Part shown: positions 6,573-15,658 of the stretch, in pieces
How positions within the stretch are numbered: the first letter of the stretch is position 1
Layout: every line of letters starts with the position of its first letter
Assembly: GCA_958402795.1 (NCBI GenBank)
Contig: CATXUX010000051.1
Location: forward strand, 1 to 20,722
Direction of reading: 5' to 3'
Source of the DNA: an uncultured Lachnospiraceae bacterium
GTDB lineage: Bacteria; Bacillota; Clostridia; Lachnospirales; Lachnospiraceae
DNA: 20,722 bases
Translations under genes and position numbers: made by a program
Notes under the pieces: generated by a model
Seen by the model: only the letters and a program-made list of their open reading frames with translations
Told to the model about the DNA's origin: nothing
Databases searched by the model: none

Positions 6573-9500
6573 ATGAGAAAAAAATGGAAAACATGGGCGG
6601 CAAGAGGATTGAGCGCAGTGCTGATCGCGGCGATGACAGCAGTGTACCTCCCGGCCGCAGAGGCAACAGAAGCAGAAGCGGCGACGGTGTCGGGTTCATC
6701 CGGCGGGACGAGCTATGAAGGCGAGATCAACGCCATGACGGATGAAGAGTATGCAGAGTTTGGTTTGGCGAATAGTTCACCTGAGGAATTTGACCCGGCG
6801 GATACATCCAATCCGCTGGACGGGTATGAACCGACGGCGGTGAAACCTTCGGAGTTATTCGTAGCATATTCGGATAATACCAAGACAAAAGATGGGGCAG
6901 CGGAATTCTTTGTGGCAGATAACGCGATGAATACATCGGCGGATGGGTTCAGTCTGGATACGCTTGACAACAGTCTGTTTGGAGAAAAGGCGCTCGTCAG
7001 CAGCGGAGAAGATACAGACAATAAGAAATATTACGCGATGGCAGAGTGCCCTGCGGATATTGACGGCGACGGGACGGATGAGGTTGCGGTCGTTGCGCTC
7101 AGTTACAATCAGGGCGGAGAACTTGCGGGATACAGTTTTTGCGATACCATTATCTATGATTATGAAAAAGAAAGCCAGGAGTGGGTGGCCAGGCAAGAGC
7201 GTCATGATATCGTGGATAAGCCGGGACAAGGCTGGTTTGGCGAGATACAGGCGAAGTCACAGAACGCTGTCGTGTCGATCACGGCAGGAGATTTTGACGG
7301 CGATGGGAAAGACGAGCTTGCAAAATATATCCCTGATCATGAGGAAGGTCGGGTATTTGTAACAGACTATAACGGTTTTCAGGAAATCTCCTGTAATTCT
7401 ATATTTTTTGATGACGTGTTCAGAAATTTAGAGGAGAAGAGTTGGTATGTTCCAATCGTATCCTTGTCTTCTACGGGAATCTCGGGAAAGGATCATTTGG
7501 CGATTACGGTCAGCAAGCCGGCGGATGTTTCTGATAATCCGTTTATTATGCATCGTGAATATGAAGATTCCCAGCTCCTGATCTACAATTTGGGTGAAAA
7601 TGGGGTATTAGACAAACTGGAATGTGTATATAAGAAAAATCTGTCCTATGGAAATGACGGATATCATAAGATGCATTTTTGTTCGACAGTGGATGCAGAT
7701 CTGAACGGAAATGGGATTGAAGAACTGGTAGTTGCAGGCTGTCTGCAGGATACGACTTATTTTGGTAATCCAATGATTGAACCATGGGACTGGACGAATA
7801 ACGCCATACAGGTTATCTGTTGGAATGAGGCAGATCAGGCGTATGAAGAGGTCTGGGATTCTCCTATGATCGTGAAGGCCGACTCAAATGATTATACATG
7901 GATTTATGACAATATGGTAGAACCGGTGGCGCTGGCGGCGGGAAGATTGCATTCGGGATCTACGTCTGACCAACTGTTCCTGGAAGGGCAGATATTTGAT
8001 TTCAGCGGCGCAGGGACAACGGCACAGACGGAGAAAGAACGGCTGTCGGGTGGACGGTTCGAACTAGAGTACAGTATGTCGATAAGAGGAAGTTATGCGT
8101 TTGTCAATGACGCATATGCGGCGACCTTTTCTCAAGGAAAGGCGGGAGCAGAACAGATGGCGGTTCTGTCCGGGTATTGCTATGATGGTGATACTGACGA
8201 AGTATGTTTCGACGTATCATGGATCTGGGAAGATGAGAATGGGAATTTGACATGTGAGACTGCGAACCCAAATTATCTGTATCGGATGGGTATGACCGGA
8301 GGGCGTTTTTTAACGTTGTGTCCAGTGGAAGTGGATGACGACGGCGTGGTGGTAAAATACAAGGGCAAAACTTATGGCTGGAGTGATCCGACGTTATATT
8401 GCGTATTGCAGAGTCCTCCGTACTGGAGTGAATTACAGTACAATAGCGAAACATATGGTGCAGGAGAAGTGTCTTACAGCATCACTTATGGTACATCCAG
8501 CGGACAGGAAGGTGAATTCGGCGCCGGACTGGGACTATATTGTGAAGCGTCCGCCGTGGCAGGACCTGCTTTTTGCGGGAATGGAGTAAAACTGGGAGGC
8601 GGATTCGAGTTGGGGGGAATGGCAAGTTATGTAGGTAGTTGGGGAACCGAACATGCAGTGGAGGATTCTGTAGAATTTATCGTTGCCCCGGGAGAGGATC
8701 AGGCAATCGTGCTCGCTGTCCCATTGGTTATCTACCATTATCAAGTATACATTCCGGCATATGAGGTTACACAGGAAGATGTGGATACATATAATGAGAT
8801 GCGTGCGCAGCAGCCGGAACTGGAGCCTTATCCATACAAAGCCGGAGATATCGTGGAAGGAAGCTGGCAGGAATACGATGTGCAGACAACTCTGGAACCC
8901 GCATTTTCCAATATCCCGGTTGAGACATACAATGAACTGGTAGAAAAATATGGTGAAGAAAGAGGACTTGAGCCGATTACGGAAGAGACTTTTGCCGAGA
9001 AGACGATCGGAGATCCGTCCACATATCCTGGCAGCCAGGAAGAACTTGAAGCGCCGGGGAATGTGGAGAACCTGCATATCTCTACAAATGCGGTACGGAC
9101 GATTTCTTCCGAGTCCGGGAAAAAACTGTCCTATAGTATAGAAACAGAGAAAGAGACATCCAACGGGTTTGAACTGAGTTTTGATGCGAAGCTTTATGTA
9201 AAAGCAGAGATTGAGACAAAAATTCCGTTTGTCGCGGAAGGAGAAGTGGAAGCAGGCGGCGGCTTGCAGATTGCACTTGACGGCGGCTGTTCGTGGATTA
9301 GCACGACGACCAACGGAATGGAATTCTCCACAACCATCTGTGATATGCCATCGGGAAGTGATGATTATGGGTTTACTACACAATTAGCGGTCTTCAACAA
9401 TACGGATCTCCCAATGGGAGGCGGCGAGACGGACGCGGTGAATGGGCAGGGATATGCCTACTGCGTCGGCTACATCGTAACCGGAGTGGAGGCACCTCCG

Positions 9501-12500
9501 AAAATGCCGGTGGACCTGAGAGTTTTCGCTACAACGGAACATACGGTAGCGTTAAAATGGGATACATCGTCCTACCGTCCGGCACAATCATGGGAGGTGT
9601 TTATCGAAGATCCGGTGACAGGACAGCAGCACTCGCTTGGATTTACAAATGATACGTATTATCTGGCGACGAACCTGGATCCGGGAACGACCTATAAGTT
9701 TGCATTGAAGTCTTACGAACAGACGGGAGGAAATGGCGCTTACAGCGTTATGAGCCGATGGGTATCTGCAATTACGAAGGACAGTAGCTCATCTGCCCCA
9801 TACTTTACGGAACAGCCGCAGCATGTGACCGTTGCTCCGGGCGACGGCGGAGGTCATACCATGACGGCGCAGGCGCAGACCGGCGAGGGGATGGATGGCG
9901 CGGCGCTGACTTACCAGTGGCAGGTATACAAACATGCACATCTGACCGGTGAAGGCACATGGGAGAACATCGAAGGGGCAATAGAAACGACCTTTACGTT
10001 GCCGGAGATTACGGAAGAGAATGTAGAGGAATATGAAGAACAGACGCATTACCGCGTGGTGGCTACCCAGACGAAGGGAAGCAATATTAAGAGTACGATA
10101 TCCAAGGTCGCGACCATGTATATCAATTCGGATGAAAGTGAGCATGATTTCTATGATCTGAATCTTACACTTTCAGTATCTGGAGAACAGGTCGGCGAGC
10201 AGGACGGAGTATACTATACTGGTAATGGCGCGGCAGACTTTACCGTTACTGTCAGTCCAATGGAAGAAGGAGGAAAGACACCTCTTGAGGGAACGGTTCA
10301 ATTGCTGTATTATGATGAGAGTGGGAATGAAATCGGAGTTTTAGGAAGCGAAAGTTTTGCCGGCGGTACGAATGTAACGGCAAACTGTGAGATTCCGGTA
10401 ACAGAGATTCCGACGGGAGTCTATACGATATATGCGTTGTATCTGAGTGCAGGACCAGATGGAAGCGAAGATAACCAGAGTTTCTATCTCCCGGCGCAGT
10501 CCGATCCTTTGACCCTTCACTCTGTGGAGGAGTACCGGATCACCTACCACTTAAACGGTGGTATCGACAACTCCGAGAACCCGACCATGCTGACGAACGA
10601 GAGTCCGACAGTGACGCTGGAAAACCCGACGAGGAATTATTATACGTTTACCGGATGGTATATGGATGAAGGACTTACCATTCCAGCCAGTCAGGACGAG
10701 AATGGAAATTATGTGCTGGATCCACTGGCTTTGACAGGCGATGTTGACCTGTATGCAGGATGGACGGCGGTATCTTATCCGATCCGGTACGAGTTAAACG
10801 GAGGAACGAACAACGAAGCGAATCCGGCAACTTATACGGTAGAGGATACGATCTGGCTGGAGGATCCGGCAAGGGAAGGCTATACATTCCTCGGCTGGTA
10901 TGCGAGTGCAGACTTTACCGGTGATCCGGTGGAGAAGATCAACGGAACGACAGCGGCAAGCAATGCGGAAGCGACCGGAGATCCGCAGAACAATCCGCTG
11001 ACGCTGTATGCGAAGTGGGAGGAGATACCGGAAGATCCGCCGTTCGATCAGGATGACGAGACGGGCGCGTATCTGATCTCCAGTTATGACGATCTGGTTC
11101 TGATGGCGCAGAAGATACAGGAGAAACCGGGGCAGTACGCATCGGCGACTTATGTTCAGACATGCAACATCAACTGTGAGGAACAGGCATGGGAGCTGCC
11201 GTTCGGTACCGGGGCGGTTCCGTTCCAGGGTACATATGAAGGGGAGGATTACTATATCTTAGGTCTCCGCCCGACGGGGACGGCAAACGGATTATTCGGC
11301 GTGATCGGCGAGAATGGTACCGTGAAGAATCTGTCCGTAGTTGACTTCGACTACAGTGCATCGGCGGAAATGGCAGGGGGACTTGCCGGAGTCAACCGGG
11401 GAACGATCATCGGATGCGGAAGTGGCATCAACTTGACTTCTGCAGCGATCATCTTCCGAAATGGAGAGGCGGTGCCGCTCTACACGCTGAATTCGGAGAT
11501 CAGCGGAACGGTTGTGGGCGGTCTCGTGGGACGCAACGAAGGAACGATTCAGGACAGCCGGAGCAATGCAGTCGTATCGGGAACGGTTGTCGGAGGAATC
11601 GCCGGGGAAAATACCGGAACGATCCGCAATGTCTACAACGTAGGTACTGTATCGGGAACGGATGCGGCGGACAGTGCGGCCGGCGGACTGGTCGGAAGAA
11701 ACGTGGGCGAAGGTAGTGTCCGGTACGGTTATAACGGAAAGACTGTAACAGGCACAAATGCCGGAGGAATCGCCGGAACCAGCGAGAACACGAACCTGCA
11801 GGATCTGTGGTATCCGTCCGATCTGGCGGCGGCATGCAGCAATCAGCCGGATGACGCACTGACGGCAGGCAAGAAGAGCATTGATGAGATGAAGAGTCAG
11901 GAATTCTGCGATACGTTGAATACGGCGGCGCAGGCACAAAAGGAAGAGCTGAATCTGGGAACCTGGACGTACAGCGCCAGTGAAAATGAAGGCTATCCGC
12001 GGATCAGCCGGACCGTGGTGGTACAGCAGACGCTTACGAATGAAGAGTATGGCGTCACGGTCAGCGGGCAGATCCACCCGGGCGCACAGTTAAAACTCGT
12101 GAAACTGTCTGCGGAGGATACCGAGTATCAGGGTATTGCAGAAGCCATTAAGTCCGGGAAACTGCTGGAAGGCTGGCGGATCCTGCTGCAGTATGAAGAC
12201 GGAACATACGCAACCTGGGAAGGAAAACTCACGATCACATTGACGCCGGAGACGAAAGAAAAACTGAAGAACCTGAGTATTTTCCACATGAACGATAAAG
12301 GATCTGTCAGTGAGCTTGCAACGCTGAATGACGGCGAGCAGTTGATCGTACAGACAGAGACACTGGGCGGCTTCGCTGTAGTGGAGGCTGAGACCGGAAG
12401 TGAATATATCGATCCGGATGATCCGGATAACCCGGCGAATCCGGACAACAACGGAAGCGGCGGTGCAGACGGTTCCAAAGATAACGGGAAAACCCAGAGT

Positions 12501-12623
12501 GGAAAGAAAGGTACGGACGTCAAGACGGGCGATACGGCGTCACCGGTTGTAATGCTCGTAATCCTGCTGCTGGCAGGAGGCGTGATCGTTGGTCTGATCA
12601 TCTTGCGTCGGAAACGCCGGTAG
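6573..12623 (+). CDS. Giant multidomain cell-surface protein (2016 aa)
   Basis: A secreted, probably wall-anchored protein. The signal peptide covers about residues 1-36 (basic start, hydrophobic core, A-rich cleavage region). Residues about 150-600 carry FG-GAP/VCBS calcium-type motifs, DIDGDGTDEV (162), DFDGDGKDEL (240) and DADLNGNGIEEL (374), indicating an integrin-like beta-propeller. Two related glycine-rich beta segments follow (633-705 and 850-925). Then come a fibronectin III domain (about 976-1070), an Ig-like domain (about 1076-1185), two Listeria-Bacteroides (InlB B) repeats (1321-1400, 1402-1484), GLUG-like repeats (about 1600-1745) and a beta domain (about 1815-1940). The tail is a P/D/N/G-rich linker, VKTGD (1983-1987), a hydrophobic helix and RRKRR. 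VKTGD fits a non-LPXTG sorting signal. The ATG follows GAGGAGG. Adhesion or effector roles are inferred; the sortase gene is not in the window. Confidence 0.88.
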   Translation: MRKKWKTWAARGLSAVLIAAMTAVYLPAAEATEAEAATVSGSSGGTSYEGEINAMTDEEYAEFGLANSSPEEFDPADTSNPLDGYEPTAVKPSELFVAYSDNTKTKDGAAEFFVADNAMNTSADGFSLDTLDNSLFGEKALVSSGEDTDNKKYYAMAECPADIDGDGTDEVAVVALSYNQGGELAGYSFCDTIIYDYEKESQEWVARQERHDIVDKPGQGWFGEIQAKSQNAVVSITAGDFDGDGKDELAKYIPDHEEGRVFVTDYNGFQEISCNSIFFDDVFRNLEEKSWYVPIVSLSSTGISGKDHLAITVSKPADVSDNPFIMHREYEDSQLLIYNLGENGVLDKLECVYKKNLSYGNDGYHKMHFCSTVDADLNGNGIEELVVAGCLQDTTYFGNPMIEPWDWTNNAIQVICWNEADQAYEEVWDSPMIVKADSNDYTWIYDNMVEPVALAAGRLHSGSTSDQLFLEGQIFDFSGAGTTAQTEKERLSGGRFELEYSMSIRGSYAFVNDAYAATFSQGKAGAEQMAVLSGYCYDGDTDEVCFDVSWIWEDENGNLTCETANPNYLYRMGMTGGRFLTLCPVEVDDDGVVVKYKGKTYGWSDPTLYCVLQSPPYWSELQYNSETYGAGEVSYSITYGTSSGQEGEFGAGLGLYCEASAVAGPAFCGNGVKLGGGFELGGMASYVGSWGTEHAVEDSVEFIVAPGEDQAIVLAVPLVIYHYQVYIPAYEVTQEDVDTYNEMRAQQPELEPYPYKAGDIVEGSWQEYDVQTTLEPAFSNIPVETYNELVEKYGEERGLEPITEETFAEKTIGDPSTYPGSQEELEAPGNVENLHISTNAVRTISSESGKKLSYSIETEKETSNGFELSFDAKLYVKAEIETKIPFVAEGEVEAGGGLQIALDGGCSWISTTTNGMEFSTTICDMPSGSDDYGFTTQLAVFNNTDLPMGGGETDAVNGQGYAYCVGYIVTGVEAPPKMPVDLRVFATTEHTVALKWDTSSYRPAQSWEVFIEDPVTGQQHSLGFTNDTYYLATNLDPGTTYKFALKSYEQTGGNGAYSVMSRWVSAITKDSSSSAPYFTEQPQHVTVAPGDGGGHTMTAQAQTGEGMDGAALTYQWQVYKHAHLTGEGTWENIEGAIETTFTLPEITEENVEEYEEQTHYRVVATQTKGSNIKSTISKVATMYINSDESEHDFYDLNLTLSVSGEQVGEQDGVYYTGNGAADFTVTVSPMEEGGKTPLEGTVQLLYYDESGNEIGVLGSESFAGGTNVTANCEIPVTEIPTGVYTIYALYLSAGPDGSEDNQSFYLPAQSDPLTLHSVEEYRITYHLNGGIDNSENPTMLTNESPTVTLENPTRNYYTFTGWYMDEGLTIPASQDENGNYVLDPLALTGDVDLYAGWTAVSYPIRYELNGGTNNEANPATYTVEDTIWLEDPAREGYTFLGWYASADFTGDPVEKINGTTAASNAEATGDPQNNPLTLYAKWEEIPEDPPFDQDDETGAYLISSYDDLVLMAQKIQEKPGQYASATYVQTCNINCEEQAWELPFGTGAVPFQGTYEGEDYYILGLRPTGTANGLFGVIGENGTVKNLSVVDFDYSASAEMAGGLAGVNRGTIIGCGSGINLTSAAIIFRNGEAVPLYTLNSEISGTVVGGLVGRNEGTIQDSRSNAVVSGTVVGGIAGENTGTIRNVYNVGTVSGTDAADSAAGGLVGRNVGEGSVRYGYNGKTVTGTNAGGIAGTSENTNLQDLWYPSDLAAACSNQPDDALTAGKKSIDEMKSQEFCDTLNTAAQAQKEELNLGTWTYSASENEGYPRISRTVVVQQTLTNEEYGVTVSGQIHPGAQLKLVKLSAEDTEYQGIAEAIKSGKLLEGWRILLQYEDGTYATWEGKLTITLTPETKEKLKNLSIFHMNDKGSVSELATLNDGEQLIVQTETLGGFAVVEAETGSEYIDPDDPDNPANPDNNGSGGADGSKDNGKTQSGKKGTDVKTGDTASPVVMLVILLLAGGVIVGLIILRRKRR

Positions 12624-12680
12624 GATTGATCTGAAACGGGGACCGACAGAATGAGAAATGGGAAGGAAAGATAGTAAAAG

Positions 12681-13244
12681 GTGAAAGAAAGCAGTAAAAA
12701 CAGAAGCAACAAAAATAGTAAAAGCAGAAACAGTAGAAACCGGAATCAGCAGAAAAAGAGAACGTACTGGATTCTTCTGATCGTATTGTTGATCGTTCTG
12801 GCGGCAGGGATCGCGGCGGCGGTCCTGCTCTCCCGCCAGAAAGACACACAGACCAGCGGCAACGCCTCGGTTGATCCGAACGCTTCGGCATGGGACGACG
12901 GCGTGGAATCCGGTACGCCCCAGTCGATCGAGGAGAACATTCTGGTGCCGGGATACAGCGGCGCTGAGATGAAAGCGGGCGATACGACGCTGAACCTGCG
13001 GATCGGGAATCCGGAGGAGAATACGTGCTATCTGCAGGCGACTCTGGAACTTACGGACGGCACGGTACTGTATGAATCCGGTCTGCTGGAACCGGGAACC
13101 GGATTCGAGCAGATCGAACTGAACCAGACGCTGGAAGCAGGGACTTATGAGGCGCTGGTACATTATCAGGGGTATAGCATGGAGGAGGAACCGCAGCAGC
13201 TCAATGCCAGCGATTCTGCGTTTACTCTGACAGTTACACCATAG
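12681..13244 (+). CDS. Single-pass membrane protein with extracytoplasmic beta domain
   Basis: 187 residues. Residues 1-27 are very basic and rich in Ser/Asn/Lys/Arg. A strong membrane helix follows (about 29-51), then a low-complexity linker. The outer domain (about 85-185) is made of alternating beta strands with features such as TLNLRIGNPEENTCYLQ and ALVHYQGYSM. I do not recognise the family. The start is GTG at 12681, since no in-frame ATG lies near; the ribosome binding site is weak (GGAAGGAAAG, rather distant), so expression may be lower than for its neighbours. It sits between the giant surface gene and a secreted beta-rich protein, suggesting a role as a membrane-tethered partner or assembly factor for the surface structure. 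This role is an inference from position. Confidence 0.72.
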   Translation: MKESSKNRSNKNSKSRNSRNRNQQKKRTYWILLIVLLIVLAAGIAAAVLLSRQKDTQTSGNASVDPNASAWDDGVESGTPQSIEENILVPGYSGAEMKAGDTTLNLRIGNPEENTCYLQATLELTDGTVLYESGLLEPGTGFEQIELNQTLEAGTYEALVHYQGYSMEEEPQQLNASDSAFTLTVTP

Positions 13245-13290
13245 AAGACAACAAGTCAAAGCAAAAATCAGAAAGCGAGGAAAAGAAATC

Positions 13291-13962
13291 ATGAGTATGA
13301 AGAAAAAGATGGCTGCGCTGCTGGTGGCGGCGCTTGCGGCAACAAATATCCTGCCGGTTATGGCGGAAGATGATCCAACAACCGGTTCGGTTGCTGGGGA
13401 GAAGTATCAGGACATTACAAATGCAAATCAGGCCGGGAGTACCACGGTCGTTGCGAATGTAGAGGGATCAGATTCCGGAGATGTGACGTATACTGTCTCT
13501 ATTCCAAGTTATGTAGACTTTGGCAGTCTGCAGCGAAAAGAAGAGTTAATGGGACAGGGACTTGAATGGAATAAGGTTATAACCGGAGAAGTGAAATTAA
13601 CAGCGGTTGATGGCTTAGATACTGCGAATCAAAGAATCGCAGTTCTGGTACAGGATGCGGAGAATGGAACGAATGGATTCAAGATGAACGGTGCGAGCGG
13701 TGTAGCGTCAAGTAATAAGAAGACCCTGAACTACAAGATTTATGCAGGTGACGATCCGTATCAGTATGATCTGGAAAATACTACTACTGTATATTCAAAC
13801 GGATTCTTGGTTGGGGCGTTTGAGAAACTAAATGATACCGTAAATCTGAAATTTAAACTGAATCAGAACCAGATGACAGGCGAACTGGATCAATGGGCGG
13901 GTACTTATCAGGGAACACTGACCTTCTATAGTAAAGTTGCCGGTGTGAGTGACTATAAATAA
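13291..13962 (+). CDS. Secreted beta-rich surface protein (WxL/pilin-like in appearance)
   Basis: 223 residues with a clear signal peptide (basic MSMKKK start, hydrophobic core, cleavage near AMA|ED about residue 25). The mature part reads as beta strands. An early VTYTVSIPSYVDFGSL segment and a final GTYQGTLTFYSKV segment are the paired edge strands seen in many Firmicute secreted sandwich proteins placed next to WxL or pilin genes. There is no membrane tail and no sorting motif, so it would be released or held non-covalently by partners. There are no cysteines in the mature protein. The start ATG follows GCGAGG at a somewhat long spacing. It lies 46 bases after the membrane protein gene. 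Exact family not recognised; a structural subunit role is inferred. Confidence 0.72.
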   Translation: MSMKKKMAALLVAALAATNILPVMAEDDPTTGSVAGEKYQDITNANQAGSTTVVANVEGSDSGDVTYTVSIPSYVDFGSLQRKEELMGQGLEWNKVITGEVKLTAVDGLDTANQRIAVLVQDAENGTNGFKMNGASGVASSNKKTLNYKIYAGDDPYQYDLENTTTVYSNGFLVGAFEKLNDTVNLKFKLNQNQMTGELDQWAGTYQGTLTFYSKVAGVSDYK

Positions 13963-13985
13963 GCAGCCGGAGAGGAAGGAAAACG

Positions 13986-14366
13986 ATGCGGCGGATGACA
14001 GCGGTGCTTCTGGCTTTTGTCTGCCTGACGGCTGCCGTCGCAGTTCTGTCCGGTCCGCTTGCGGCGCGGGCGGGTACGATGTCCGGGACGGCGGAGGGCG
14101 GCAGTATCGCAGAGACGGTGGTAACAGCGCAGGTGAAAGAGGAAGAGCCGCAGCCGGATGAACCGGAAGAGGACAGTGTACAGCCGGGAGAGAACTCTGG
14201 GGAGGACGAACATGCCGGACAGACAGAAGCGGAGCAGAACAGCGTATTTCAGAATGTAATGACGGGCGATGCAGAATTGGTCTTTACGATCCTGCTTCTG
14301 CTGGCGGGAAGCGGAATCGTGCTTCTCGCAAACCGGATCGGAAGGCTTTCCCGGTATTCGGATTAA
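13986..14366 (+). CDS. Small surface protein with V-M-T-G-D anchor tail
   Basis: 126 residues: signal peptide (about 1-30), a short acidic middle rich in Glu, Pro and Gln (about 48-85), then VMTGD, a hydrophobic helix and a basic end (RIGRLSRYSD). The VMTGD motif mirrors the VKTGD of the giant protein in the same operon, so both are probably handled by the same enzyme. There is no room for a folded domain, so it may be a stalk or anchor partner. Small proteins with an LPXTG-type tail occur at a similar place in csc clusters with WxL proteins (CscD-like). The ATG follows GGAGAGGAAGG, 23 bases after the previous gene. It is the last gene of the envelope operon. Confidence 0.72.
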   Translation: MRRMTAVLLAFVCLTAAVAVLSGPLAARAGTMSGTAEGGSIAETVVTAQVKEEEPQPDEPEEDSVQPGENSGEDEHAGQTEAEQNSVFQNVMTGDAELVFTILLLLAGSGIVLLANRIGRLSRYSD

Positions 14367-14372
14367 AAAGTG

Positions 14373-14395
14373 AGGGACCAGGGTTTCTGGTCCCT
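14373..14395 (-). terminator. Terminator between envelope operon and LacI gene
   Basis: AGGGACCAG (14373-14381) and CTGGTCCCT (14387-14395) form a 9-bp GC-rich stem with a 5-nt loop. On the minus strand it is followed by CACTTTTT, fitting the end of the lacI-type gene that stops at 14414. On the plus strand it is followed by TTAAAAAA, so it is less convincing in that direction, though the hairpin may still help end the envelope transcript. Confidence 0.7.
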
Positions 14396-14413
14396 TAAAA
14401 AATGTTATAGTCC

Positions 14414-15451
14414 TTATAGTCCCCTTTCCGTGGTCTCTCTGCGGATCAGGATGGGTGTGACGACTTTATGGATCGGCGCGGTAAGAGGCGCCGGTCTTCT
14501 TTTTTTTCGTTCATTCATCTGCTCCACAAGCAGGCTGACGGCTTCATGGGCGATGACATTGATCTGCTGTCCCACGGTGCTGATCGGGATGACGGCTTCG
14601 CTGGAGATCGGGGAATTATCGAATCCGACGATCAGGTAATCGTCCGGCAGTGTCCCGTACTTGCGGAACAAGAGGTTCAGCAGCACATTGGCATGGGTAT
14701 CGTTGGAGATAAAGATTCCTTTTTTCTGCCCCGGATAGCGTGTGTCCAGATCCTCGATCACTTCAGACAGGACGCCCCGGATCTGTTCATAGGTGTTTCC
14801 GAATTCCCGGTACAGGATTTCGTGTTTCAACTGTTTTTCCTCGCAGATGTCAAGAAATCCGTGGATACGCCCATACGCCGGGACTTCCGGTGCAGTCGGG
14901 GAATTGATGTGGATCAGGACGTCGCAGTCATGCTTCGCAAGCAGACTGGTCGCCTGGACTCCGCCCATATAGTTATCCGTGTTGATGCTGCAGACGTATT
15001 TGTCCTCCCGCTCGATGGTGACGACCGGGATCGGAAGTTCGGAGAGTTCTTTGGAAGGAATGGTATCACTCAGGAGGATCAGTCCTTCGATCTTGTAGGC
15101 GAGCAGCTCCTTGATATAGCGTCGTTCTGCCGCTTCATCTTCATTCCCGATAAAGACCAGAAATTTGTAGCCGAACTCTTCATAGGTAAGGAGGATCTGG
15201 TTCAGCATCTCGGAATAGTAGTTGTTGTACAGATTCGGTACGATGATCCCGACAAATTCGGTTTTTCCGTTTGCGAGGATCCGCGCCACTTTATTTTCTT
15301 TATAATCCAGATCGACAAGCGCCTTTGCGATGATCTCCTGATTTTCCAGTGTCAGAGAATCCGGATTGTTAAAATACCGGGAGATCGTTGTCTTGGAAAA
15401 ATTGGTATATTTGGCGATATCGCTGAAAGTTACATTCTTTTTTCGTCCCAT
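14414..15451 (-). CDS. LacI-family transcriptional repressor of the fructoside locus
   Basis: 345 residues. The N-terminal helix-turn-helix covers about residues 7-27 (TFSDIAKYTNFSKTTISRYF), followed by the hinge helix (KVARILANG) and a periplasmic-binding-like effector domain (about 60-335) that starts with VGIIVPNLYNNYYSE and includes GFDNSPISS. The ATG at 15451 is chosen because LacI proteins start a few residues before the HTH and GAGG precedes it; the open frame runs 39 codons further upstream, through the promoter region, and that part is not considered coding. It is divergent from the ABC/GH32 genes, and paired palindromes lie by both promoters. The sugar effector is probably sucrose, fructose or a fructo-oligosaccharide, inferred from the neighbouring GH32 gene (ScrR/SacR-like role). 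Confidence 0.9.
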   Translation of the reverse strand: MGRKKNVTFSDIAKYTNFSKTTISRYFNNPDSLTLENQEIIAKALVDLDYKENKVARILANGKTEFVGIIVPNLYNNYYSEMLNQILLTYEEFGYKFLVFIGNEDEAAERRYIKELLAYKIEGLILLSDTIPSKELSELPIPVVTIEREDKYVCSINTDNYMGGVQATSLLAKHDCDVLIHINSPTAPEVPAYGRIHGFLDICEEKQLKHEILYREFGNTYEQIRGVLSEVIEDLDTRYPGQKKGIFISNDTHANVLLNLLFRKYGTLPDDYLIVGFDNSPISSEAVIPISTVGQQINVIAHEAVSLLVEQMNERKKRRPAPLTAPIHKVVTPILIRRETTERGL

Positions 15452-15539
15452 AACAGCCTCATTTCCGCCGGTTCCGTCTGAGAACCGGATATATATAATT
15501 CCAGAAGAATCTCTGGTTATAATACTTGTGACATGAAAC

Positions 15540-15568
15540 AGTATAGCAAAGATTCCGCAGAAGAACAA
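15540..15568 (-). promoter_or_regulatory. Promoter of the LacI-family gene
   Basis: On the minus strand TTGTTC (plus 15563-15568) and TATACT (plus 15540-15545) are separated by 17 bp, with TGC before the -10 (extended -10). Transcription would start near 15533, giving a leader of about 80 nt. Confidence 0.6.
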
Positions 15569-15572
15569 GAAG

Positions 15573-15594
15573 TAATCGGTTAAGTAACCGGTTT
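15573..15594. promoter_or_regulatory. LacI-type operator O1 (paired palindromes)
   Basis: TAATCGGTTA (15573-15582) and TAACCGGTTT (15585-15594) are two near-palindromes with the central CG dinucleotide typical of LacI-family operators, centres 12 bp apart. The site lies just upstream of the -35 box of the repressor's own promoter. Confidence 0.75.
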
Positions 15595-15658
15595 TGTAAA
15601 AGATGTATAAATTGGGAACCCGAAAATCATGCAGGTTTCACAAAGTTTATTTTTGTGG

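Noticed and set aside
11490..11800. Repeated GGxxG segments as a nucleotide-level repeat or CRISPR-like array
   Set aside because: The repeats are protein-level GLUG motifs within the giant surface gene and diverge at the DNA level; no CRISPR array was seen anywhere in the window.
15452..15568. 39 extra N-terminal codons on the LacI-family gene
   Set aside because: They precede the helix-turn-helix, overlap the promoter boxes at 15540-15568 and have no ribosome binding site; the ATG at 15451 gives the standard family length.
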